DNA of 64,000 nt from Onchocerca volvulus. Lineage: Eukaryota; Nematoda; Chromadorea; Rhabditida; Onchocercidae. Location: NCBI GenBank assembly GCA_000499405.2, contig HG738137.1, forward strand, positions 18,312,581 to 18,376,580, in the 5' to 3' direction. The stretch's first letter is position 1, and each line of letters begins with the position of its first letter. Positions 49,159 through 64,000 of this stretch are shown here, one piece after another. Made by a program: the position numbers and the translations under genes. The notes beneath the pieces were generated by a model. It was not told the DNA's origin. It searched no databases and saw only the letters and a program-made list of their open reading frames with translations.

Positions 49159-49269
49159 ATGTTTGTTCCAGACAGTGGAAACTACTTTGATAGATTAGAG
49201 CATGAAAGTCGAGAATTTCGATTGAATCCATTATATAGACAAGTGAAGAAAGCAATTGCAATACGGTAA
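49159..49269 (+). CDS. 36-codon open frame upstream of NELF-E
   Basis: ATG at 49159 to TAA at 49267-49269, reading MFVPDSGNYFDRLEHESREF and on to KKAIAIR. Its composition is balanced and protein-like, unlike most chance frames here, and it ends 39 bp before the NELF-E start codon. It also contains a TTCCAG acceptor near the start and a CG|GTAAAC donor near the end, so it may instead be an exon; joining it to 49309 would not keep frame. It could be a small separate protein on a shared transcript or an upstream regulatory frame. No family recognised. Confidence 0.3.
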   Translation: MFVPDSGNYFDRLEHESREFRLNPLYRQVKKAIAIR

Positions 49270-49308
49270 ACAGAAGAGGATATGTATATCATATTATCTT
49301 AATTTCAG

Positions 49309-52300
49309 ATGAGAAGTGTTCGGGATACAGGTTTGGTATTTCCAAGTACGCTGACTAACGATGAAAAACATCTGAAGGAACTGTTCGAGAAATTGCGAAA
49401 CATTGTAAGTTATCACGTATGTAGTTTGGTTAAGTGGTGGAGAAACAAAATATCAGTGACCATCTAATTAGGATGGTGAAGATAATGATAAACGTGTTGC
49501 ACTTAATGACAAAATTATATTCTGCTAAAATAAGCGTTGCAAATTATAGGCTGAGATGATAAAAACGGAATGAGTTATATAATTCTTAATATATTTTGAT
49601 GGAGGTGCTGAGACATGAAAATATATTATTCTTCAACTTAATATTATTGTCAATTAAAAATTATTTCACTTAATGAAGTAAGAATTTACAGCGAAAGGCG
49701 ATAGCAGCAACAAACAAAATAAATGTTAACGCAACAGTTGGTGACAACCTTAAGACTGAGCGCAAAACAACCAAAAGACGTGCGAAAATTTTCTTTTTTT
49801 TCGAACTTTTAAAAAAATGTCTTCATTTTCATCAGTCAGTATCTTTTTATATAATTAACAGAATAAGTTTCTTAGAATTGATTTTAAAACTGACAGAATA
49901 AGTTTTAAAAATTAATTTCAAACTTGATTAAAGATAAAACTAAAATATAGTTTTTGAAGAATGAAAATCCATGTATTATGATTTAAAAGCTGTGTTTATT
50001 TTCTAACATATTTGAAAAAAAAAAGATACTTATTGTTAAATTTCAGACTTACAGCAAGCAGAAGAGGCTACGGAAGAAGTGAAACGCAAAGTTTTGATTG
50101 GTGCTGTCAGTTTTAAAAAAGCTGATGAAAAGAAAGATTCATTCAAACGATCAAGTTTAGTTGGTAGACGTCGTGTAAGATTTTGGTGGCAGTTTTTTCT
50201 CGAAATTATCGGAATAACCACTTATTTTAGGCATCACTGTTTAAGTTTTATTTTTTCTTTATCGGTGAATTCACTTTATCTATCCAAAGTGGTATTTGAG
50301 TTTAAAACGGTAGTAAAGTTTTAATCATTTTTCTGCTTAGAATTTTTAGCCGATTTCTAGAAATAATGTGATTTTTTCGCTTACAAATTGATAGTATATT
50401 TCAAGTGATTAGCTTTTGTGGTTTTGATCTTTAATTAATCTTTTATCAAAATGTAATCTAGTGTGTGTCAAGTTTTGTTTTTCAGGACAATAGCAAAACA
50501 AAAACTAATAACGACACGGTAAGTTGTGGTAGGACATTATCTAATATCCTTATACATGTCTTTTTTTACCGTCGTATTTTGCATTTTCGTCACATGATTT
50601 TGCTTTATTTAAAAGTATAAGCAAGCTTGTGATGAATTACGCATACGCTTTATCTTTATTATTGAATTTCAAAAAAATTGCACTCCATCAAAAACTTATG
50701 ACTTTTATTGAAACGTGTAGTATGTTTGAATATGACTAGCGTTGAAGTTTTAATCTAAATGTTTCAGTGTATAATGAGTTTGTTAACTAACCATAATAAA
50801 ACATATCTTTTTTTTTTATAATGAAAATGTGAAAACAGATAAAACTAGTGGTCTTTATGAATTTATAGATGTATCGAGGGAGACTATTTTCTATTCCAAT
50901 TTCAAATTTGGACTACAGAGTGTACTCTCATACGCATTGAAAATTTGCTAATTAGTTTTGGTTTTGAAGTTTTTTCTTTCGAAAATATGTAAATATTAGT
51001 TTGACTATCACTTCGAACTTCAGAAGAAAGTTCTGCATCATCACTGTTCCCCTTTTTTAAGCATTATTTTTCTAACGTTCTATATTTTCTTCTTATAGAC
51101 AAATAATAGTGGTATGGAACTATTATCGCCGAATGTTAATGATGGTTTTGATACATACAAACCATTTTCTTCGGAGAATCATTCTGGGATGATAAAAAAA
51201 ATAGAACCATCAGATAGTTTTGACACTTACAAACCGTCTTGCAAGAATACTGAATCAGATATTATACGTAAGGAAGGGTCAAATGTCGCTTCACAGAGGA
51301 TTTCAACTGGCAGGACTTCTTTGGATAGTTCTGACAGTTGTATATCTCCAGCAGCAGATAGTTTTGATACTTCTAAGACTACAGAAGGAGCATGTGGGTT
51401 CGACAACTATAAACCAGTAAGTGTTGTTGACAGTGGTGATGCAGCATCCTCTTCTTTTGATACCTACAAACCTGCATCTGTCAGTGGTGATGGATTTGAT
51501 AATTATAAGCCAAGATCAACACAATCGTTTTTTGATGCAAACAGTGGATCATCACCCTTTGCTGGTTTTGAGCAGCCGAAATCGTGTAGGGCAAGTAGTT
51601 TTATTTTTTAGGATTTGCTCAAATTGCTATACAGTTTTATTTGAAATTTCGGGGATTAAATTTCAATGTTTGGAATTTCGGGGATTAAATTTCGATGTCT
51701 ATATATGATATTTTCTGAATCCCACTTGTTTCATTATTTTAAAAGAGAAAAAAAGATTTTTCAAAATGATTCGAAAGAAAACAAATATTTTGATTTGGCA
51801 TTTATTCTTATTTGTTGTATTTCAGGGTCCTTGTTTATACATTCGTGGATATGATTTAATAGCAGATTCTTTGCGGAATGTATTCAGTAAATACGGTGTT
51901 GTCAATAGAGTTTTTGTAGAAGAGCGTCAAAAGTACGTCTCTGACTTATCACCTTAAAGCAATAAGCGATGGCATATATTGTTCCAAATATTTGTACAGA
52001 GATAGTGTGAGATAATCTTTTCTTTCAATTTGTAAATTTTCAGGAGTGCATTCATTACATATGCTACAACGGAAGAAGCAGAAGCTGCAATAAAGGAAGT
52101 AAGAATATGCGGTAATTGTAATGGAATGTAATGACTGAAATATATAGATAATAATAATTGAAAAACAAGAATTTTATACTTGAAATATCGAATTTGGACT
52201 ATATATTATGATCAATTTTTATTGTGTTGACGAATTAATGGATATTTTTGATGTTAATGAATAGATTTTTGAGTATATTTTTGTACTTATTTAATTTTTC

Positions 52301-54969
52301 GAAAAAAAAGCTCGAGATTTTTGCAGCTTCTTTTCAGATGGATGGAAATATGGTTAATGGAATCACATTGCGTGTTTCATTTGCACGCCGCCAAAATCAG
52401 TGTGGTGATTCTGGACGCTTTCGGAGTGGTAAATCATTTGATAGGAATAGTGTTGGTGATGAAAGAGGTGGCAGTGGTCGAAGTAACCATTCGTGGGGCG
52501 AAAGAAATAGCCGCTTTCGAGGTAATGTCCGTTTGCGTGGTGAAAGAGGCGGACGAGGCCGTGGTCGAGGACGAACATATGAAAGCGCAGATTCTTTACA
52601 TCCTACAGCTTCTACTGAAAATAATGATGATTTCTGGCCTGGCGCGAATAAAGGATCAGGTGACAACTGGTCATCAGCTGAAATACGGCCCCGTGATAAA
52701 GATGATTTCTGGTCAGCAGGAAAACAGTCACCTGAAAAAACAAGTGGATGGCGAAACGTTGAAAGAAATGATGAAAAAGACGATAGTTTTGATACTTATA
52801 AATCAACAATATCTGTAAACGAAAAGAATGATTTTGATACTGGGAAACCTACTGTTGTTAATAACAAAGACGATGAATGGGATGGTTTTGATACTTATAA
52901 ATCAACAGTATCTGTAAAAGAAAGGAATGATTTTAATACTTGGAAATCTACTGTTGTTAATAACAAAGACGATGAAGGGGATAGTTTTGATACTTATAAA
53001 TCTACTGTTGTTAATAACAAAGACGATGAAGGGGATAATTTTGATACTTATAAATCAACAGTATCTGTAAAAGAAAGGAATGATTTTAATATTTGGAAAT
53101 CTGCTGTTGTTAATAACAAAGGCGATGATTTCGATACTTACAGACCATTTGATAATAACGGAAAAAGTGGTAGTTCCGCTACACGATCTCGAGGAGCAAT
53201 AGATGACAATTCTCAAGAGAATTTTGGAAAAAAGCATGGCTATTTCGGTGAGCATATAGGTGATGAAAGACGACATAATTCAAGTGATGATAGATACAAC
53301 AGTTTTCGCGGTGATGGACGAGGTAGTAGAATGTCTCGACGAGGTAGTAGAAATCGTGGAGGCCCATCGTGGCAACCGAGAAAACGGAAAAATGAGTCAA
53401 AAGATGTTGATCATTGCTCAATAAGAGATGAGAGTGGAGACAAGAATGACTTTTGGCCATCCAGTGTTTGTCATACGAGCGCGCAAAATAAAAATGATAG
53501 TAACAGTCGAGAAAATAAATTGCAGGAGAGAGTCACATCTAGTCATCAATCTAGCAATAAAAGTGACGAACCGTGGGTTGTTGAAAGATCAGGTGAAGAC
53601 CAGCTATTTCGAGGAAGTACAGGAAGGAATCATAGAAGTGGAAGAAGAGGTGAAAATCGAGGCGGAGGATTTCGACGACAGCGTCGCAATTTCGACAGTA
53701 AGATTACTTGGCCCGATGATGAAAAAGGAAAATTACCTTGTTATGATGAATGGCCTGATAATGGTAGCAAGCCATCGTCGGATTCATGGCCTACATTATC
53801 TGATGATAAGATGCGTAATTCTTTACCGCCTCCTCCACCAATATCTGAAGTTCAAATAGCATGGAGTGAAGCCAGTAAGTTTTTTTGTTTTTATTGGTAA
53901 TGATTATAAAATTTAAATCGTTGAAATATCATTATTGAATACATCGTTTGAAAGTGCAAAATTTCCGAAGAAGTCCAAGTTCAGATTTAAACTTCTGAAG
54001 ATTTTATCTCCGATGACATATAGGTTTTAACTGTATATTCCCAGCTAATTCCTCAGTCGTATGGATGCAACAAATTATAAATTTATTGTACCATATCTCA
54101 AAATGTATTGATTATGAGGTATTGAATTGTGGAACGAAACTTACTATTTCAAATTAAATCATTTTTGTTATCAAATGACTGATGAGTCTGTGTCTTTTTA
54201 ATATTTCTTCGACAAATCACTATTAACCTCTGCATTTTTCCACAAGGTCAGCCGCACAATACAATTCTTTATTTATGTTAATAACAATCACTCAAATCCA
54301 TTTGAACTTTTTTGCAAAGCGTAAAATCGTAATGTCATCACATGTTGTAGTTCATTCATCGAAGGCCATTGGTCAGACGATTGCTTGATTCTGAGACAAA
54401 GTTCATATAAAGGAAATTTCTTATCCATTTCATTTTACGGAAGTGGCAGAGTATTTTACCGTGTAAATTTCACTCATAACAATACCCCAATACAAGGTCA
54501 AAAACCCTTTATATTATTTCATCCTGACCACTGACCTCTCTTTGTTTACTTTCATAATGTCACCGCACAATGTATATTTTTATTTTTGTTAACGCTAACG
54601 ATAATCAGTCAAATGGTCCATTTAAATCAAGAAAAAGAAAGCAAACTTCAGAAGTTTTTATTGGTTTTCTTCATAGTTTCATTGAATTAGAAATTTTCGA
54701 TTTGTTAGTTTATACGAAATTTTTTTTAATTTCATGGAGATAGGATTGAATAGCGAGAGCACTTCACTGATTGATCCATTGAATTGCACTAATAAATTGA
54801 TCATAACTTTAAATTTCTATGCGATTTTTACATTTACGAAAATTATTTTTTAGCTAAGAAGACTTCCAAGCAAATGGCAGCAACAATGAAAGGAGAAGAA
54901 ACAGTAACACAGCATAAACCAGAAATAAGGACACAGGTGTCATATGCTGAGGACGATCCGTTTGCTTGA
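49309..54969 (+). CDS. NELF-E-like RNA-binding protein with FDTYK repeats
   Basis: Eight exons: 49309-49404, 50055-50174, 50486-50518, 51099-51590, 51826-51932, 52044-52098, 52338-53874, 54854-54969; 851 residues (human NELF-E 380). NELF-E is the RNA-binding subunit of negative elongation factor, which holds RNA polymerase II near promoters. Three collinear stretches match: the N-terminus VFPSTLTNDEKHLKELFEKL (human VIPPGLSEEEEALQKKFNKL), GAVSFKKADEK then FKRS (human GAISAIKAETK, FKRS), and the C-terminus RTQVSYAEDD (human RTQIVYSDD). One RRM lies at about 249-325 (RNP2 CLYIRG, RNP1 KSAFITYA). In place of the RD repeat are 14 FDTYKP/FDTYKS-like motifs on both sides of the RRM, DDFW motifs and RGG tracts. 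Intron 4 has a GC donor (AGG|GCAAGT). TTTCAG directly before ATG suggests trans-splicing. Confidence 0.8.
52780..53150 (+). repeat. Coding minisatellite of FDTYK units
   Basis: In exon 7 of the NELF-E-like gene, near-identical blocks of about 54 bp (GATAGTTTTGATACTTATAA, then the VVNNKDDE codons) alternate with a longer form carrying SVKERNDFN. They encode eight FDTYK-like motifs, with Tyr/Trp and Lys/Arg variants. The close DNA similarity marks recent unit duplication; the six motifs in exon 4 are more diverged. Confidence 0.85.
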
Positions 54970-57335
54970 TACATGCATAGTTTTTTCCGTATTAAAGAGA
55001 TAAGATAATTCTAAGAGGTTTGGTTATATATTTTGGATATATATTGTTTACTTCAGGTTGATAGTTTGATTTTCCTCGAGTTTTTAATCCTCAGAAATAC
55101 TGAAAACTTTATTAGATAAATTTTGTTTGCATTCCTTTTTCTCAAATTTTTTCAATTATTGCTGAAGATCCATTGTACTATATAAGCTTATCTCTTTCAA
55201 GATTTCACGTTTTAATCGCTTCAGTCTCAATCCTAGCAATTCGTCTATTTCAGCTATTAATAATAGATACCTATTAAATAATGGCTTTGGATCAGATTAA
55301 CTTTAAAATTTATCCAGTTCAAAATTTTGGTCGTCCAGAACTAATACTAAGATTCCATAAGATATGTAATCTTAAAAGTTCAGTATCTTCAATTTTGTTT
55401 ATTATGGATGATATCTGAAGTAATAACACGCTTAGTTTAATTGTGAGGCTTGGTAATTTGAGATGATAATAAAATAATACTCTTGGGGCATTAAGTTAAA
55501 TGAAGATAATTAAGTTATATTTTCGCTGAATGGATTTATTGCATTAATTTCATATTTTTGAAAGTCTTTTGTCTTTTTTTCAATACTAGATTTATCTCTA
55601 ATTACACTCTCTTCAAATTTCAATTTTTTTTTTTTTTTTACTTTATTTATTTGTCGATTTGTGATGATGGTTGTAGATCATATCCTCTAATTCTTCCAGT
55701 GGGTAATCATAAATGCATTTTTCACAATATGGAATATTTTAGAAATATCTGCATCATCGATGTTCTTCTTTCATCGAAATTTATTACTTAGCTGTTTTGT
55801 AAGATGATAGCTCGGGCCTGACAGTAATTATTTCATAGCTATTAGATTTATTCTGGTTCTTGTTTTTTGTACGTATCATCGATAAAATCCAAAACTGATG
55901 AAGTCCTTTGTTGGGTTGTGCTTTTCTCTCACTTCTAAATATTTTGTGTGAATATTTAATTTTACAGAAATAGATATAAATATTCACAATATAAATAAAA
56001 TCTGCAGCATTTATTCTTTATTAGTTTATATAGCAATCTGTGGATGGAGATTAAACAATTCTTAAGAAATGGCTTACAATTTCATAAAGGAAAGTATGCA
56101 GTTTTCTATCTTGTTAAAATTCTGAATATCAATGTTGCAGAGCAATTAATGGTCAGGAGTGACATCATTGAATTCTTATATACAAAACTGAAATTGAAGT
56201 AATTAGTCTCGAGATTACTGAGAGAACATTTCCATTCATTTCCTTAACCTTCATTTCTTTTCTCAGATATTACTTGGATAATGAATTGTCTTAGGTTTTT
56301 ATGAATTCAGTGAATTCAAAATTGCATCCTTTGTAATACCGTGTTTTGACGAGTCATGTTGAGCAGAGGAATATTTTTTTGACCATATGCAGCCAGAATA
56401 TTTAATATTCAGATTCAATGATATGATCTATTTTCGAAAAGAACAAGTAATACTGTCTGTTCTCTTCCATCCCATATCCTTATCATTTTTCATTTTGTAT
56501 CCGAAAACTGAATGTTTTGAAGAATTGAATGAATATGTTAGACCAGAAGATTATAGTAAATTTGTATCGAACGGTCGAAAATAGATTCATATTTTCTGAA
56601 AAATCAAGTTTTGACTGCATTTTATTGCATTGTTTTGGAATAATGCAATAAAATACAGTCTTCAAATTCAGAGAGATCTTCAGACGAAAATTAAACCCTG
56701 TAAATTAAAAAAATTTGTGAATTACATTTGTTGCCTGATGATCGGTTTATTGAATATTAATGAGTATATTGTATATATATGATAGCTTATTTCCTGTGAC
56801 TTTATGGATGAATTTGTCAAATTCGCTGGAGCAAATCATTTATTGAATAATTCTTTTTCATTTACATAGATAAGAAGATATTACTTGGAGATTCGATAAA
56901 TTGCTATAAATGAATCAAAGAGAATCAAAAAATCCATCTTGTACTAATTTATATCTATTTATTGAATCTTTTGTTGGAATTTATATCAATTTATAAATAA
57001 CATCGAAATTCATCCAAGTGAGGATAATGTTTGTTTCGTATTGTAAATTTCATTTCTAAAGGAAATTGGGAAATTTTCATTTATTAAAATGAGAAATGTT
57101 TGTTCCATAATTATCATTATCAATTTACCATAAAGCAAGACAAATCAAGTGTACTATCAATCAAATTGGCTACGAACTGATTAATTTCAAAATAATTATC
57201 GAAATTTTTAACGAATAATTTCACAGTTGAAATAAGCATGAAATCACTTTTATTCAGCTTGACTAATAATATGAAATGACCTTGTTTTTAAGCATTTTTT
57301 TTTCCTGTGAATCTTAACATATTTGCTTCCGAATG

Positions 57336-57381
57336 TTGTTTACGTAAACAAACTTCATAGAAGAATGTTTAGATGTAAACA
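57336..57381. promoter_or_regulatory. Cluster of three forkhead (FOXO-like) sites
   Basis: TTGTTTACGTAAACAA is a perfect 16-bp palindrome built of two abutting GTAAACA sites in opposite orientation, followed 23 bp later by a third GTAAACAAAA. GTAAACA is the core bound by FOXO (worm DAF-16) and related factors. The cluster lies about 1.6 kb upstream of the RXR start codon. Function is inferred. Confidence 0.35.
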
Positions 57382-57768
57382 AAACGACAAGGACATTAAT
57401 GACCCACCTTTGGTTTGTTGGTATACATTAATGACAACAATGTCGGTAGCAGAATATTGTCGAGAGCGAGAGTGTACCTTCACATACACACACATACATA
57501 CATATACACATTCATCATTGAGGAAGTGTTGATGCAGGTTGTCCCGTCATTTTGGCTGTTTCGTACCAGTCGTTGTCACCTACCAGGTAGGTGCCCATTC
57601 CGGGTGACCTTAGCGCATTTCATTTTCTCTCTTTTCCACCCTTCCTTCCTTCAATTCCAAACATTCCGTCTTTTCGGCTTTGCCTTTAGATGCAATGTCT
57701 ACTTGAAAGTCTTTCTGCTACTAATTGTCCACTTTTCATCAATTTTATTTGATTATTAATAATTAATA

Positions 57769-57930
57769 ACTTTGTTGCATCTAATAATAAGTTTACTTAA
57801 TGCTTACTTATCAGCAATATGTAAATTTTGACAAATAATGAATAAGTTGTAGGGGGATTAAATAATTGAGTCATTTTTAATTAGTAGATAAGCAAATTAA
57901 GTAAACTTATTAATTGATGCAACAAAGTTG
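57769..57930. repeat. Foldback (MITE-like) element
   Basis: Two inverted arms of about 44 bp, 57769-57813 and 57888-57930, pair along AACTTTGTTGCATC and AATAAGTTTACTTAAT with few mismatches around a loop of about 75 bp. I find no clear target-site duplication, so it may be a decayed MITE or a transcribed hairpin. Confidence 0.65.
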
Positions 57931-58683
57931 TCGATGGATGGATGGTATTTTTTTTTTTTTTTTTGCCTTATTCTTCTTTACTATTTCACTGGATTAATTG
58001 ATATCAGACGAGCATAATGATTCTAAAGAAGCAAAAGTTCAGGAAGGAAAAAAAACCGCTGACTTGTTTATCCTTTTTTTTTTTTTTTTGGTTTTTTTAA
58101 AAATTATTCGAACTTATCATCGGGCAAATGCCAATATTGTGCTGATCTTCTGAAATAGAGTAAATATGAAGTTTAAATAAACAAATACCTATGTATTGAA
58201 GTAAATATCGAACATAATCACTAAGATTTCAACATTTATAAAATGAAAGGCATAATTAAAGCTTAATGAATATGTATCGGATGCGAGATGAGGTCATCAT
58301 CATCTGATTCGTATGATTTATTCAGCCAATATCTATCGCTGAATTTATAATTGATTTTCTCAATTCGGTGTGATTTTTAGTCCATTTTAAAAATTAATGA
58401 TGAAAATTAAATGGGAATGGAAAAAAAATTACGCAAAATTATAGTAGTTATTGAAATTAATTTACATTTCAGGTGGATGATGATGTTTTGCCTTGCGCGA
58501 ATTCTTTATTCCCATTCTCTTTCTTCCTCTTTCATTCTTCTTTCACATTTCGTTGGAATGAAACGTAAAATTAATTTGAGATGTTCATTATATGTGTATA
58601 TGTCTATTTATCAGAAAACTATGTGTGTTTTTGATTTATTAATTAATTTTAAGGGATTAATAGTTGATTTTACAACAATAAAA

Positions 58684-58860
58684 TCTACATAAATAAAAAT
58701 GTAAACGTTCGTTGTCATTTGCCACATAATGTTTCAAACTCTTCACCGATTGATTTGAAATTTTGATACAATGTTGCATTCGAATAGGTGCGTGTCTAAG
58801 AACTTACGGATTAGTTCGGCCGGCCACGCAAAGCATGACCCGGCCAAGTTGGTGTTTGAA
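58684..58860 (+). mobile_element. Helitron-like element next to RXR
   Basis: It starts CTACATAAATAAAAATG, continues with CTCTTCACCGATTGATTTG and TTGCATTCGAATAGGTGCG, and has a G+C-rich tail (GGCCGGCCACGCAAAGC, CCCGGCC). Of the other copies it is closest to 729-900 in the head and middle, though its tail differs. It ends about 100 bp before the RXR start codon, so it forms part of the 5' leader or core promoter region. Confidence 0.55.
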
Positions 58861-58968
58861 TGAACGCTTTTGCATGTAGGAATATTTGCAGAAACAAACT
58901 GATCTTTTTGCATGTATTTTTAAGGTAATACTGGATATTTGGGGTAAATTGGTCTGTTTGTTAGGCAA

Positions 58969-63503
<4,535 letters not shown>

Positions 63504-64000
63504 GTACTTCCATCTCTCTTCTTTTTCAAGTTTATTTTTTAAGTAATACTTGAATGAGAAAAGAGCTCTTCGTCCTATTTTTAGTTATTCAATTCCAATT
63601 AATTACTCAATTATACTGCAATTAAAATCCTAAAGTAAATAATCAAACAGTAGAAGTAGTAGCAGTAATTTTTCATTTACATATCTGATGCTAAAATAAA
63701 TTGATGATCCATCAATGTCCCACAGCGTCCAATCTTTTCAATACTTTCTGAAATGCCTTATGCATTGCGCAAGTTGATTGAACTCTTGACTTTTGATTTT
63801 TCCATTCCACTTTTTCCATCTGATCTAAATTTAGTCTAAGAAATTGTGAACCAAAAAAAAAAGAAATTAATTCAGCTATTTAATTTATTTTTCTTTCAAT
63901 TTTTCCAAGTTACATAACAATACAATTAAGTATTACTTACCAAAACTACGAAAAATGTGATTGATTTTTGAATCAGATATAATTTTTAAGGAAATAAGTA

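Larger units (their letters stand above)
54970..58683. other. Intergenic region upstream of RXR
   Basis: No gene recognised. It contains a forkhead-site cluster (57336-57381), a CA/TA microsatellite (about 57481-57510), a short palindrome CACCTAC/GTAGGTG (about 57578-57594) followed by a single AAGGTCA half-site on the minus strand (57605-57611), and a foldback element (57769-57930). Several poly-T runs are present. Confidence 0.4.

Noticed and set aside
52321..53859. Several frames of 65-165 codons on both strands
   Set aside because: Shadows of the long repeat-rich exon 7 of the NELF-E-like gene; the FDTYK frame alone joins the RRM and the C-terminal exon.

Overview
The window is nuclear DNA of a spirurid nematode, most likely a filarial worm. 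It is about 70% A+T, the genes are split into short exons with worm-type TTTCAG acceptors, several start codons sit directly behind an acceptor-like CAG/TAG (as expected for spliced-leader trans-splicing), and it carries an RXR-type nuclear receptor, which filarial worms have and C. elegans lacks. I rebuilt the gene models by hand from splice signals, reading phase and family resemblance. Names rest on remembered family sequence, not on a search.

Layout. 1-13.5 kb: no gene recognised; one short Helitron-like element and a 33-bp minisatellite. 13.5-19.9 kb (+): a 9-exon FERM-FA protein of the FARP/FRMD7 type, with a perfect DR2 nuclear-receptor site about 230 bp upstream. 24.1-25.0 kb (+): a three-exon tail resembling the end of a PH domain, with no visible beginning. 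25.6-35.8 kb: two copies of a NEK6/7 kinase gene (nekl-3 type), both on the minus strand, flanking a six-exon PIG-X gene (GPI mannosyltransferase I subunit, minus) and a decayed Helitron (plus). 36-37.2 kb: two small hypothetical genes. 37.3-42.6 kb (minus): an F8A/HAP40 homologue and, 641 bp upstream of it on the same strand, Mediator subunit MED22. 45.2-48.1 kb (+): a calcium-regulated mitochondrial ATP-Mg/Pi carrier (SCaMC, SLC25A24 type). 49.3-55.0 kb (+): an RRM protein that matches NELF-E at its N-terminus, RRM and C-terminus but has gained 14 FDTYK-like repeats and RGG tracts. 59.0 kb to the right edge (+): the first five coding exons of RXR (A/B region, DNA-binding domain, hinge); the ligand-binding domain lies outside.

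The genes are mostly unrelated housekeeping or signalling genes, so there is no single pathway. MED22 and NELF-E both act on RNA polymerase II. The most unusual points are a NELF-E-like gene in a nematode with a large repeat expansion; a kinase duplication in which 563 bp spanning exons 5-6 and their introns are identical while the rest has diverged; the multi-exon PIG-X gene with a missing AG at one acceptor; and the orphan PH tail behind a FARP-like FERM gene.
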